Below are positions 8,281-16,965 of a stretch of 48,188 bases of DNA, piece by piece. The translations under genes were made by a program, and so were the position numbers. This DNA comes from Bdellovibrionia bacterium (GTDB lineage Bacteria > Bdellovibrionota > Bdellovibrionia > Bdellovibrionales > JAUICD01), in assembly GCA_030427965.1 (NCBI GenBank), contig JAUICD010000023.1:1-48188 (forward strand), in the 5' to 3' direction. Under the pieces are notes generated by a model. It was not told the DNA's origin, ran no database searches, and saw only the letters and a list, made by a program, of their open reading frames with translations. The first letter of the stretch is position 1, and every line of letters starts with the position of its first letter.

Positions 8281-8565
8281 GTGGTTCATGTTAAAGGAAC
8301 CTCACATGAGAGCCAGCTAAAAAGGATAAAGAGGATAGAGGGGCAAGTTCGAGGAATTGGAAAAATGGTCGAAGAGCAAAGGTATTGCATAGATATCATT
8401 ACTCAGATCAAGGCCATCAAATCAGCCCTTTCTTCTTTAGAGATCAATATAGTAGAAAGCCATATAAACGACTGTGTGATAACAGGTATGACTAAAGGGA
8501 GCGCACAGGAGCGTGAACGGATGTTGGGTGAACTATTGGACCTAATGAAAAGAGCCTCAAGCTAA
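8281..8565 (+). CDS. csoR: CsoR-type copper-sensing repressor, copy 1
   Basis: A 94-residue all-helical DNA-binding protein of the CsoR/RcnR/FrmR family (DUF156). The copper ligands fall exactly at the Mycobacterium CsoR numbers: C36 (RYC), H61 and C65 (ESHINDC). When Cu(I) binds, CsoR leaves its operator. Start is GTG 8281, 4 nt after GGGAGG. Its promoter carries the shared 17-bp operator, so it is autoregulated. A second, closely similar copy follows after about 200 bp. Confidence 0.93.
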   Translation: MVHVKGTSHESQLKRIKRIEGQVRGIGKMVEEQRYCIDIITQIKAIKSALSSLEINIVESHINDCVITGMTKGSAQERERMLGELLDLMKRASS

Positions 8566-8650
8566 GATACTTGACCGGCTAGTTTTTGGTCGCAAAAGTC
8601 CACCACTTTCAATTGAAATCTCGATTTTCGTTACTCTTTTTGAACATTCT

Positions 8651-8679
8651 TTGACATAGGGTAAGGGGGTATTTTAATT
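8651..8679 (+). promoter_or_regulatory. Promoter with CsoR-type operator in the spacer (csoR copy 2)
   Basis: TTGACA (8651-8656), a 17-bp spacer and TTAATT (8674-8679). The spacer holds ATAGGGTAAGGGGGTAT (8656-8672). The arrangement repeats the promoter of copy 1 almost base for base, which points to duplication of gene plus promoter. Confidence 0.75.
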
Positions 8680-8762
8680 TATACTCAGCATCCGGGTCTA
8701 CTCGACCACCGAGCACACTTAACTTGCTCAATCTTCGAGTCACTTCGGAAAAAGGGGAATTA

Positions 8763-9047
8763 ATGTCACGAAAAAAAGGCACCTCACACATGGGGCAGTT
8801 AAAACGCACAAAGCGTATCGAAGGCCAAGTTCGCGGAATTGGAAAAATGATCGAAGAACAGAGATATTGCGTTGATATTATTACGCAGATCAAGGCTATT
8901 AAGTCCGCACTGGCGTCCTTAGAGGTACAAATCGTCGAAGATCACATGAATGACTGTGTCGCAAAAGGCGTAGCTAAAGGCAGCGCCAGGGAGCGGACAA
9001 AGTTACTCAAAGAATTGGTTGATCTAATGAAACGAACGATTTCATAA
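8763..9047 (+). CDS. csoR: CsoR-type copper-sensing repressor, copy 2
   Basis: The 94-residue product starts MSRKKGTSHMGQLK. I chose ATG 8763 because AAAAGGGGAA precedes it and the length then equals copy 1. C36, H61 and C65 are all conserved (RYC, EDHMNDC). The core from R18 to L53 is nearly identical to copy 1, while the N-terminal residues and the tail differ. The two may form mixed tetramers or differ in affinity. It lies upstream of a lipoprotein gene and the multicopper oxidase. Confidence 0.93.
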   Translation: MSRKKGTSHMGQLKRTKRIEGQVRGIGKMIEEQRYCVDIITQIKAIKSALASLEVQIVEDHMNDCVAKGVAKGSARERTKLLKELVDLMKRTIS

Positions 9048-9096
9048 AAATTGTCATTTAGAGTATCGATAAATAGAGACTCAGCTCTGGAGTGGG

Positions 9097-9113
9097 ATAG
9101 CCCCTAGGGGTAT
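9097..9113 (+). promoter_or_regulatory. CsoR-type operator before the small lipoprotein
   Basis: ATAGCCCCTAGGGGTAT matches the shared 17-bp element. It lies about 10 bp upstream of a good promoter (9123-9151) rather than inside it. Confidence 0.65.
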
Positions 9114-9122
9114 CTTATTTTC

Positions 9123-9151
9123 TTGCATGCCAATGTGTTAATGAATATAAG
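9123..9151 (+). promoter_or_regulatory. Promoter of the small lipoprotein gene
   Basis: TTGCAT - 17 nt - TATAAG, followed 35 bp later by the start codon at 9186 with GGGAG as ribosome site. Confidence 0.6.
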
Positions 9152-9185
9152 TTAGTCAAATTAACCACATTGAAAGGGAGTTAGT

Positions 9186-9530
9186 ATGAAAGCGCTAGTT
9201 TTGTTTGGTTTAACTGTGATTTTTTCTACCTTAATTGGATGTGCACACAGCTCTATGAGAGGTACTGTCGCTATGAAGGTCAGTGACAATGAGGCTCACG
9301 TTTGTCTAGGAGACAACGAAGTAAAAGCCGGTGATAAAGTTGCACTTTTTAGGAATGACTGCAAAGAGACTGGCGGCGGAGGCGGTGACGGCGGATCTGG
9401 CATTGGCATTTGTGAGAAAGTTAAGATAGGCGAAGGTAAAGTAATTAGAACCTTAAACAGCCACTACTCCTTAATTGAGACTGCTCCTGGAGTGAAGTTT
9501 TCAGAAGGAACCGTTGTAGAAAAGCTCTAA
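9186..9530 (+). CDS. Small lipoprotein, unknown function, under copper-type control
   Basis: MKALVLFGLTVIFSTLIGCAHS has a lipobox with the modified Cys at residue 19. The mature part is beta-rich (GTVAMKVSDNEAHVCLG; KIGEGKVIRTLNSHYSLIE) and has a flexible Gly-rich loop (TGGGGGDGGSGIG) flanked by cysteines (NDCKE, GICEK). The sequence around VKAGDKVALF and VKFSEGTVVEKL resembles small beta-barrel modules. I do not recognise the family. A CsoR-type element upstream and a strong terminator downstream make it a stand-alone, probably copper-responsive unit. Confidence 0.8.
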   Translation: MKALVLFGLTVIFSTLIGCAHSSMRGTVAMKVSDNEAHVCLGDNEVKAGDKVALFRNDCKETGGGGGDGGSGIGICEKVKIGEGKVIRTLNSHYSLIETAPGVKFSEGTVVEKL

Positions 9531-9533
9531 AAA

Positions 9534-9559
9534 AAATCCTGCCAGAACTGGCAGGATTT
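9534..9559 (+). terminator. Rho-independent terminator
   Basis: AAATCCTGCCAG - AA - CTGGCAGGATTT forms a perfect 12-bp stem directly after the lipoprotein stop at 9530. Confidence 0.85.
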
Positions 9560-9867
9560 GAACGTTTACTTACCCACTGCATGAAATGGAGTGAATGTCC
9601 CATCAATTGGAACACACAAAGATATATACTCAGTGGCCTATGGATTCAAGTCACTATTGAAAACTAACTGTTTAGTGCAGACAGGTCGCTTTATAGATAC
9701 CCCCATCCCGTATACTGGGCCTGCACTTAACAATTGCTTTTCACTGTAGAATCTTTACAGGCAACCCCCATTACCCTTGTGGGAAATAGGGCAATGCATT
9801 ATTTTCATTGTATCGCAGCCATAGATATTGGTGAGCAGTTAACCTACTCATAAAGAGGGATGATTTC
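9560..9867. other. Intergenic region before the multicopper oxidase
   Basis: These 308 bases hold no convincing gene. They contain the CsoR-type element at 9697-9713 with an overlapping TATACT, and the leader of the oxidase gene with AAAGAGGGA as ribosome site (about 9852-9860). Confidence 0.6.
9697..9713 (-). promoter_or_regulatory. CsoR-type operator before the multicopper oxidase
   Basis: ATACCCCCATCCCGTAT; read on the minus strand it is ATACGGGATGGGGGTAT, matching the shared element. A TATACT -10-like box at 9711-9716 overlaps its edge on the plus strand, so binding would block the oxidase promoter. Confidence 0.65.
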
Positions 9868-12012
9868 ATGTCTTTTAACTTGTCCAAATTAGTCCAATTT
9901 TTAGCAATGGTATTACTGATTCCTGTGTTCTCCGCTCATGCGAAAGTCGTTGAATATGAGCTCAATGTGGAAAGCAAAACGGTGAATTTTACAGGTAAAC
10001 CAGTCGAACACGCACTAGCTATCAATGGATCTATTCCGGCGCCTACACTCAGATTTGAGCTAGGCGATGAAGCGGTCATAAAGGTAATTAATCATACAAA
10101 TGAACCAACGACTCTACATTGGCATGGTATTTTGGTTCCTTGGAACATGGATGGGCCAGCATTTTCAAATAACAAGCTAATCCAGCCTGGTCAGAGCTTT
10201 ACATTTAGGTTTCCAATCAAGCACACTGGAACCTATTGGTACCACTCTCATACGGAGCTTCAAGAGCAGAGAGGACTCTACGGCGCAATCGTCATCGAAG
10301 ACAGTCCGCAAAAGTATGAAGTGGACCACGACATAGTAATGGTACTAAGTGACTGGATAGATGAGCATCCACAAAAAGTTTTAGCGAACCTTAAAAAAGA
10401 AGGGGATTACTACGCATTCAAAAAAGACTTCTTCCCATCACTTTTAGGTGCAATCCGACATGGACAGGTTTGGGATTACTTAAGAGGCGAATGGACAAGA
10501 ATGGGCCCAATGGATCTTAGCGATGTGGGCTATGATGCTTTTTTGATAAATGGGAAAATTAGCCAAGATTTAAGCCAAATTCAGCCGGGTGATCGTGTAC
10601 GATTTAGAATAATCAATGCCGCAGCTTCATCTTATTTTTATGTGAACATAGGAGATTTGAGAGATTTCCACGTTATTTCAAAGGATGGAATGAATGTACA
10701 ACCCCTTAAAGTAAATGAAATTCGCATGGGTATTGGCGAAACATATGACGTCTTATTTGATGTGCCTGATGGACATATGAGGCCTGAGTTTCGAGCAACT
10801 GTTCAAGACATTACAGGGTTTGCTAGTGTAAATCTTGGGTCACACGGGCATATTGAAAAAGTTCCTGAAAAAATGAAGCCTAGCCCTTATGGCATGGGAG
10901 ATATGAATCACGGTGGCAGTGGCCATGGCGGAGGAGGTCACGGCGGTGGCCATGATGACCACGGTGATATGGATATGGAGGAACCTGGAGATTCAATGTC
11001 TGGCGATATGGATGTTATGGACGGAATTAAGACTACCAACCGTTTGATGTATAAAATGTTAAAGTCAGAGCATCCAACCAACATAGATGACAACTTAATC
11101 AGAGCTCAAGTGATTGATTTAGAGTTGTCTGGAGATATGGAACGATATACTTGGCATATTAATGGAAAGCCATTTACTGAAGACAAGTATATTGAAATTA
11201 GAGAAAATGAAGTCATTACGTTTAGAATGATTAATAAGACGATGATGCATCACCCGATGCACTTACACGGCCACTTTTTCCGATTACTAAATGGACAAGG
11301 AGATAACGCTCCTCTTTTCCATACGGTTGATGTAGGACCAATGAAGACGGTTACAATTGAGTTTCATGCAAATGAACCTGGAATTTGGTTTTTGCATTGC
11401 CATAATTTGTACCATATGAAAATGGGTATGGCTCGTTTAGTAAAATATGAGGGATTTGAGCGCCCCGATGAACTAAAAGAAGACGAGAAGAAATATTCTA
11501 AACAGTTTACAAAGGATTCAGATTTCTTCCCTCGTGTTGAAGCAAGTTTGTTTTCCAACCACGCAGAGCTTGAAGTTGGGATGAATGGCGGATTTTGGGA
11601 TGTAGAGCTGAATATTGAAACTGACGAATATAATTCTAGCGACATTGAGGCAGATTTAGTTTTTAAACGATACTTAAGTCGTTTCCTTGCAGTTATGGGT
11701 GGCGGTGAATACGAAGACGGTGAAATGCACGCTATTCTAGGAGCAGCGTACACTTTACCTCTTAATGTTCAAATGGAAACCTATGTCAGGTCAGATGGAA
11801 AAGTTGTTCTAAAACTTAGAAAAAGAATACCTCTTGCTAGACGATTAGATTTCGAAATTGAACCTGAGTTTGGTTACAAAGATATCTTTGAATGGGAATT
11901 GGAAGCGGCTCTAATGTACAAGATCAAAAACAATGTCTCTATCGGTGGATTCTTTAAGGATACTGATAACTCCGGGCGCACCGTAGGAATCGGAGTCCGA
12001 ATTAGGTTTTAA
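9868..12012 (+). CDS. copA: CopA-like multicopper oxidase with C-terminal outer-membrane-barrel-like domain
   Basis: The 714-residue protein has a Sec signal peptide ending SAHA. Multicopper oxidase domains follow with all copper motifs: HWHG at 84-87, YWYHSH near 123-128, HHPMHLHGH near 461-469 and HCHNLYHMKMGM near 510-521. An insert at about 350-375 is rich in His, Gly, Asp and Met (GHGGGGHGGGHDDHGDMDM), as in plasmid CopA proteins. These oxidise Cu(I) in the periplasm. After the oxidase ends (~535) an extra ~155 residues show eight or so alternating strands and end GIGVRIRF. This is the size and terminal Phe of a small outer-membrane barrel, so the enzyme may be tethered to the outer membrane. 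copA here is the Pseudomonas-type name, distinct from the ATPase. Confidence 0.92.
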   Translation: MSFNLSKLVQFLAMVLLIPVFSAHAKVVEYELNVESKTVNFTGKPVEHALAINGSIPAPTLRFELGDEAVIKVINHTNEPTTLHWHGILVPWNMDGPAFSNNKLIQPGQSFTFRFPIKHTGTYWYHSHTELQEQRGLYGAIVIEDSPQKYEVDHDIVMVLSDWIDEHPQKVLANLKKEGDYYAFKKDFFPSLLGAIRHGQVWDYLRGEWTRMGPMDLSDVGYDAFLINGKISQDLSQIQPGDRVRFRIINAAASSYFYVNIGDLRDFHVISKDGMNVQPLKVNEIRMGIGETYDVLFDVPDGHMRPEFRATVQDITGFASVNLGSHGHIEKVPEKMKPSPYGMGDMNHGGSGHGGGGHGGGHDDHGDMDMEEPGDSMSGDMDVMDGIKTTNRLMYKMLKSEHPTNIDDNLIRAQVIDLELSGDMERYTWHINGKPFTEDKYIEIRENEVITFRMINKTMMHHPMHLHGHFFRLLNGQGDNAPLFHTVDVGPMKTVTIEFHANEPGIWFLHCHNLYHMKMGMARLVKYEGFERPDELKEDEKKYSKQFTKDSDFFPRVEASLFSNHAELEVGMNGGFWDVELNIETDEYNSSDIEADLVFKRYLSRFLAVMGGGEYEDGEMHAILGAAYTLPLNVQMETYVRSDGKVVLKLRKRIPLARRLDFEIEPEFGYKDIFEWELEAALMYKIKNNVSIGGFFKDTDNSGRTVGIGVRIRF

Positions 12013-12031
12013 GTTAGTAGATCAAGATAAA

Positions 12032-12056
12032 GGAGCAGAGATACTTACTCTGCTCC
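12032..12056. terminator. Bidirectional terminator
   Basis: GGAGCAGAG - ATACTTA - CTCTGCTCC, with a further outer pairing of AGATAAAG and CTTTATCT. It lies between the convergent oxidase gene and the end of the cus operon. Confidence 0.8.
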
Positions 12057-12068
12057 CAGTCTTTATCT

Positions 12069-12512
12069 CTAACCATTTTTGATTTTGTTAATCACGAGCA
12101 TAGTAACACCATTTTTTTCAAATACATTTCCTTTTACCTTAACGCTGGATTCCATGTATTTAAGCAGCGGCTTATATGCTTCGATCAATGAATCATGGCC
12201 TTTGCCTGATATTTGATAAATCTTGCCATCCGATAGAAGACCAATTGGCAGTCCCTTTTCAGCACAAGACTTTGCACAAGACTTATGAGTTTTTCCCTGA
12301 GTTCCATGCTTAATAAAGCAGGTAAGCCCAATTAGTTTTCCGGATAAGGTAGCTTCTTTACCATCTTTTGACTGATGGCCAGAGTGCATATCCATTTTTT
12401 TACTTCCCATATTGTTTCCATGGTTACCGTGACCACTGTTTCCACTGGCAAATCCCTGGGACAAGGATAGTGAAACAAGAGCTCCCACTACCAAAAAGTA
12501 CTTTACATTCAT
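12069..12512 (-). CDS. His/Met/Cys-rich exported protein
   Basis: A signal peptide (ending GFAS) is followed by a His/Met-rich stretch (GHGNHGNNMGSKKMDMHSGHQ, residues ~27-48). A conserved-looking core follows: GKLIGLTCFIKHGTQGKTHKSCAKSCAEKGLPIG. The C-x2-H and H-x2-C-x3-C pattern could bind a metal. I have seen this GLTC...CAxxCAxxGLPIG core in uncharacterised exported proteins of metal loci, but know no function. It is the last gene of the cusCBA operon, 1 nt after the haem-binding gene. A periplasmic copper or silver carrier is a reasonable inference. Confidence 0.8.
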   Translation of the reverse strand: MNVKYFLVVGALVSLSLSQGFASGNSGHGNHGNNMGSKKMDMHSGHQSKDGKEATLSGKLIGLTCFIKHGTQGKTHKSCAKSCAEKGLPIGLLSDGKIYQISGKGHDSLIEAYKPLLKYMESSVKVKGNVFEKNGVTMLVINKIKNG

Positions 12513-12513
12513 T

Positions 12514-13026
12514 TTACTCCTCCTTTTTAAGGTTTATTAAATGAATACTCTTTTTAATCCATGCCTTAATGACACTTTTTTCATCTGACTCCAACCCTGA
12601 ATCCCAATGCATGACTTTGTATCTTAATGGAGGCATTGAGTTCTCGTTTATAGATCTTTCCAAAGCTTCTAGATCATTTTGAGGTGTTCCATGACCAGAA
12701 AATGGAAAGTCATTACTCATATCCATGTGTTCTTTCGCTTCACTGATGTCATCTCTTATAAGTTGTTTTGCACCAGGGAGATTTGAGTACCAAGGTAAAG
12801 ACTCCACATTTCCATGACAATCAAGACACTTGCTTTGAAATATTGGTTTTATGTTTTTAAGATAACTTGAATTTATACCTTTAAGAATGCTCTGCGGAAT
12901 TTCCTCAGAAATAGTTTCCCATTCGGCATTTTCATCAGCCTTTCCGCCTGAATGATCTTCATCACCGTGACCCGATACTGTAAGCGGTAAAGCTAAAAAA
13001 AGAAATAGAGCTATCAACCTTTTCAT
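12514..13026 (-). CDS. Periplasmic haem-binding domain protein
   Basis: The signal peptide ends VSGHGDEDHSGG, giving a His/Asp-rich mature start. The domain reads IKPIFQSKCLDCHGNVESLPWYSNLPG (haem c motif CLDCH near residue 67). Then comes MSNDFPFSGHGTPQNDLEALERSINENSMPPLRYKVMHWDSGL, where MPP supplies the distal ligand, followed by SVIKAWIKKS. This is the Haem_bd (DUF4405-like context) layout of single-haem proteins. It overlaps the methyltransferase gene by 4 nt and belongs to the cus operon. It may link copper oxidation to electron transfer, which is inference. Confidence 0.85.
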   Translation of the reverse strand: MKRLIALFLFLALPLTVSGHGDEDHSGGKADENAEWETISEEIPQSILKGINSSYLKNIKPIFQSKCLDCHGNVESLPWYSNLPGAKQLIRDDISEAKEHMDMSNDFPFSGHGTPQNDLEALERSINENSMPPLRYKVMHWDSGLESDEKSVIKAWIKKSIHLINLKKEE

Positions 13027-13691
13027 ATATTCTCCGTATTAGTTTTGCTACTCCGCTTTGATCCAGAATGCACTGCTAGCGTACCAAATACCGTATTAAA
13101 TGGGCTGTGACGCTTGGTATTGGAAAAACCGGTCTCAAGATATTTTAACAAAGCTCCTTCGACATTATCAGTTGTTGTCTCAAATCCATCGAGCAATTGA
13201 ACTGAATAAAAGAGTATTCTCATAACTTTGTTAGATGGGGTGGACCAATCCAAAATATGAACTGATCCGTTTTTCTTAAGAACTCTATCAGCTTCCTCAA
13301 ATGAGGCTAATTTTTGTGACCTAGTTAAATGATGAAACATCAAACTTGATACAACAATGTCAAACTGTTCATTCTCATATGGTAATTCAGTCGAAAATGC
13401 CGATTGGAAGGTTATGCTTAGTCCCTTGGCTTGAGATTTTGCTCTAGCTTTCTTTAAAATAGTAGAGTCACCATCAATTCCAGTGGCTTCAATTTTGGGA
13501 AACCTTTCCTTCATTAAAATCAAGAGGGAACCTGTGCCACATCCAATATCTAAAACCTTTTCATCACCTCTGAGGTTTAGTGAATCAATAAATTGATCCC
13601 TAAATTTGTTTTCTCTCATTGTGGTTCGTATCAAAAAATCGTACATCGGTGTAAGTGACTTAAATTTCAATGCATGTACATACTTGCCCAT
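13023..13691 (-). CDS. Class I SAM-dependent methyltransferase
   Basis: A 222-residue Rossmann methyltransferase with motif I VLDIGCGTGSLLILMK (~47-62), motif II region ATGIDGDS, and motif IV FDIVVSSLMFHHLTRSQK with the following LKKNGSVHILDW. This UbiE/ArsM-like layout usually works on small molecules. It sits 2 nt behind cusA and overlaps the next gene by 4 nt, so it is a fixed member of the copper/silver operon. The substrate is unknown. A second small methyltransferase sits in the mercury locus. Confidence 0.85.
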   Translation of the reverse strand: MGKYVHALKFKSLTPMYDFLIRTTMRENKFRDQFIDSLNLRGDEKVLDIGCGTGSLLILMKERFPKIEATGIDGDSTILKKARAKSQAKGLSITFQSAFSTELPYENEQFDIVVSSLMFHHLTRSQKLASFEEADRVLKKNGSVHILDWSTPSNKVMRILFYSVQLLDGFETTTDNVEGALLKYLETGFSNTKRHSPFNTVFGTLAVHSGSKRSSKTNTENI

Positions 13692-13693
13692 AT

Positions 13694-16600
13694 TTATTGA
13701 ACCTCTCTACGGGATAAACTTCTTTCTTTCCACAGAGCAAAAATTGCGGGATAAACTAAAAGCTCAAGCAAAAAGGAAGTGAAAATTCCTCCAATCATTG
13801 GGGCTGCCATTCTTTTCATAACATCAGCCCCACTGTCGGCAGAACTTGCCCACAAAATAGGAAGAAGGGCCATAAAGGTTGTTAGAACTGTCATCATTTT
13901 TGGGCGAATTCTTTTTACAGCTCCTATATGAATTGCTTCTTTCAGATCTAAAAAGCTATTCATTTCCCCAGCCTTTTTTCTACGTTCGTATGCAAGATCT
14001 AGATAAAGAAGCATATAAATTGCAGTTTCTGCATCAACCCCGAGTAAAGCAATGAGTCCAACCCACACAGCTATACTCATGTTATAATCTAATAAATATA
14101 AAAGCCAAACAGCACCAATTGCGGAAAATGGAATCGCTAGCAAAACAATTGAAGTCTTAACTGCAGAACCTGTATTGATGTAGATAAGAATGAGAACAAT
14201 TAATAAAGTTATCGGTAGCACTACTTTTAACTTTTCTTTTACCCTGGCCATACTTTCATATTGACCACTCCATGATAAAGAATACCCAGCAGGTAAATCT
14301 AGTTTCTCATTAACTGTTGCTTTTGCTCTTTTGACATATGACCCAACATCTGAAGTATCTAGATCAACATAAACATACCCAGTTAGAAGTCCGTTATCGT
14401 TCCGAATCATACCAGGACCATTGAGGAGCTCAATTGTGGCCACTTCAGAAAGCGGAATTTGATACCCCTTCGGTGAATCTAGAAGAATCTTTTTGATATG
14501 GTCTTTGTTCTGCCTAAAAGCGCGAGCATATCGAACGTTAACTGAGTACCTTTCTCGTCCTTCAACTGTTGTTGTTACATTCTTGCCACCTAGGGCGGTA
14601 GCGAGTGTCGTTTGTGCTTGGTTTATTGAAATCCCGTGTCTAGCAAGAGCTTCTCGATTGAAATTGAAATCGAAAAAGAATCCCCCAGCAACTCGCTCGG
14701 CAAAGACGCTGCGAGTTCCTTTAACATCGCTCATAATTTTTTCAACTTCAATTCCTATACGTTCAATTTCCTCAATTTTAGCTCCAGACACCTTGATGCC
14801 AATCGGAGTACGTATACCCGTTGTAAGCATGTCTATTCGCCCTTTTATTGGGAGAGTCCAAGCATTGGTTAAACCTGGAAATTTCATCTTTTTATTCATT
14901 TCGGAAATTAACTCTTCCCAGCTCATAAAATTGGGAGTGATCCATCGAAAGGGAGCTTCCATAAAATCAGGAAGAAATGAGTACCATCTATCTACTGTTC
15001 TCCACTCACGTTGGTCTTTCAAAACTACAACAGTTTCCATCATAGAAAGAGGCGCAGGATCAGTTGCCGTCGTCGCTCGGCCTGCTTTACCATGGACACT
15101 GACTACTTCGGGAAAACTCTTCAAAATTTCGTCTTGTTTTTGAAGTAAATTTTGAGCTTCAGTTACAGATATCCCAGGCATTGTCGTTGGCATATATAGG
15201 ATGGTTCCCTCATTAAGAGGAGGCATAAACTCAGATCCCAACTTAAAATAAACAGGTACAGTACCAAGTACCATGAGTAGCGCAATCACAATGACTTTGA
15301 TTCTATTATCGACAACCCAATCAACAGCTGGCCCATAAACTCGGAATAATACTTTGCTTATAGGGTGGTTGTCCTCGGACCTGCTTGAGGATGCAAATAG
15401 AACATTCATTGTTTTTGTAAACCAGCTAGGTCCTTTCTTGAATTCCCTGGTTTTAGTGAGAATGATCAGTAAGGCAGGAACAAGAGTAATTGAGAGCACC
15501 GAAGCAACAAGCATTGCGAGGGTTTTGGTATAAGCAAGAGGCTTAAACAAGCGGCCCTCTTGTGCTTCGAGGGCAAAAATTGGTAAAAATGAAACCGCTA
15601 TAACAAGTAGTGAATAGAAGCTCGCTGGCCCAACTTCTTTAATCGCACCGATAATGACACTGTCAATGCTACCTTCACCACCCCCTTGTTTCCACTCTTC
15701 TATTTTCTTATGGCAGTTTTCGACTACGACTATCGCTGCATCAACCATAGCACCGATTGCTATAGCGATCCCACCCAAAGACATAATGTTTGCTGATACG
15801 TTCATTAAATACATTAGAATAAACGATATGATCACTGCGGTGGGAAGAGTCAATATGGGCACAAGGGCGCTTGGAAGATGAAGAAGAAAGATAATAATAA
15901 TTAATGCTACTACTACCATTTCCACGATAAGTTCATGAGTAAGTGTGTTTACTGATCGTTTTATCAGTTCGCTTCTGTTATAGGTTTCAACAATTTCAAC
16001 TCCATCAGGAAGTGATGGTTTTAAGTCCTCCAGTTTTTTAACAACTCTTTCAATGACATCATTGGCGTTCTCGCCAAATCTCATCACGATGATTCCTCCA
16101 ACTGTATCGCCGAGACCATTTAGATCTCCAACACCCCGTCGAATTTCCGGACCTCTTTTTACCTTAGCTAGATTTTTAACATAAATGGGAACGCCATTGC
16201 TATTGACACCTACAACGATATTTTCAATATCTTTTTTATTTCGAGCATAGCCTTTCGCACGTATCATATATTCAGTACCTGCGAACTCAATCACACGGGC
16301 TCCTGTTTCACTGTTACCCTGCTGGATTGCTTTAGAAATTTTACTTAATGGAATATTGTAGGCTCTAAGAGATTCAGGGTTAACCTGCACCTGGTATTGA
16401 TTCTCAAATCCACCAAATGAAGCAACTTCAGAGACTCCCTCTACTGCTTGCAATTGATAACGTAAAAACCAATCTTGAAATGAACGGATATCTGCAAGAG
16501 ATCTTTTTCCTGAGACATCTTTTAGCGCATATTGATAGACCCAACCCACTCCAGTGGCATCAGGTCCCAACTCTGTTTGAACTCCTTCTGGTAGCTGAGG

Positions 16601-16951
16601 AATAATCTTGGAGAGGTATTCAAGCACTCTAGACCGAGCCCAATAGATGTCAGTTCCATCTTCGAAAATAACATAGACATAAGATGCTCCAAAGGCCGAA
16701 AGCCCTCTGATGTCTTTAACTTTAGGAACGCCTAAAAGGCTTGTGACAATAGGATAAGTGACTTGATCTTCGATAATATCAGGGCTTACATTCCATTTCG
16801 AATAAACAATAACTTGGGTGTCAGAGAGATCTGGAATTGCATCGATAGGGATGTTTTTCATGCTAAACCAACCACCGACCAATAGGGCTGCGACAGCAAA
16901 CAAAGTAATGAATCTATTTTTTGCACAAAATTCAATAATCTTTAGTATCAT
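13694..16951 (-). CDS. cusA: CusA/SilA-type heavy-metal RND efflux pump
   Basis: This 1085-residue inner-membrane trimer subunit drives Cu(I)/Ag(I) out through CusB and CusC using the proton gradient. Typical HME-RND segments are present: GWFSMKNIPIDAIPDLSDTQVIVYSKW at the N-terminus, GASYVYVIFEDGTDIYWARSR, GGIAIAIGAMVDAAIVVVENCHKKIEEW in TM4, TATDPAPLSMMETVVV in the porter cleft, and KMMTVLTTFMALLPILWASSADSGADVMKRMAAPMIGG near the end. The MMETVVV and TDPAPL segment favours the copper/silver over the zinc branch. It is 14 nt downstream of cusB. Confidence 0.95.
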   Translation of the reverse strand: MILKIIEFCAKNRFITLFAVAALLVGGWFSMKNIPIDAIPDLSDTQVIVYSKWNVSPDIIEDQVTYPIVTSLLGVPKVKDIRGLSAFGASYVYVIFEDGTDIYWARSRVLEYLSKIIPQLPEGVQTELGPDATGVGWVYQYALKDVSGKRSLADIRSFQDWFLRYQLQAVEGVSEVASFGGFENQYQVQVNPESLRAYNIPLSKISKAIQQGNSETGARVIEFAGTEYMIRAKGYARNKKDIENIVVGVNSNGVPIYVKNLAKVKRGPEIRRGVGDLNGLGDTVGGIIVMRFGENANDVIERVVKKLEDLKPSLPDGVEIVETYNRSELIKRSVNTLTHELIVEMVVVALIIIIFLLHLPSALVPILTLPTAVIISFILMYLMNVSANIMSLGGIAIAIGAMVDAAIVVVENCHKKIEEWKQGGGEGSIDSVIIGAIKEVGPASFYSLLVIAVSFLPIFALEAQEGRLFKPLAYTKTLAMLVASVLSITLVPALLIILTKTREFKKGPSWFTKTMNVLFASSSRSEDNHPISKVLFRVYGPAVDWVVDNRIKVIVIALLMVLGTVPVYFKLGSEFMPPLNEGTILYMPTTMPGISVTEAQNLLQKQDEILKSFPEVVSVHGKAGRATTATDPAPLSMMETVVVLKDQREWRTVDRWYSFLPDFMEAPFRWITPNFMSWEELISEMNKKMKFPGLTNAWTLPIKGRIDMLTTGIRTPIGIKVSGAKIEEIERIGIEVEKIMSDVKGTRSVFAERVAGGFFFDFNFNREALARHGISINQAQTTLATALGGKNVTTTVEGRERYSVNVRYARAFRQNKDHIKKILLDSPKGYQIPLSEVATIELLNGPGMIRNDNGLLTGYVYVDLDTSDVGSYVKRAKATVNEKLDLPAGYSLSWSGQYESMARVKEKLKVVLPITLLIVLILIYINTGSAVKTSIVLLAIPFSAIGAVWLLYLLDYNMSIAVWVGLIALLGVDAETAIYMLLYLDLAYERRKKAGEMNSFLDLKEAIHIGAVKRIRPKMMTVLTTFMALLPILWASSADSGADVMKRMAAPMIGGIFTSFLLELLVYPAIFALWKERSLSRREVQ

Positions 16952-16965
16952 TTCATGTCTCCAAA

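Noticed and set aside
14493..15143. 216-codon rightward frame
   Set aside because: It is fully antisense to cusA, which has unmistakable motifs.
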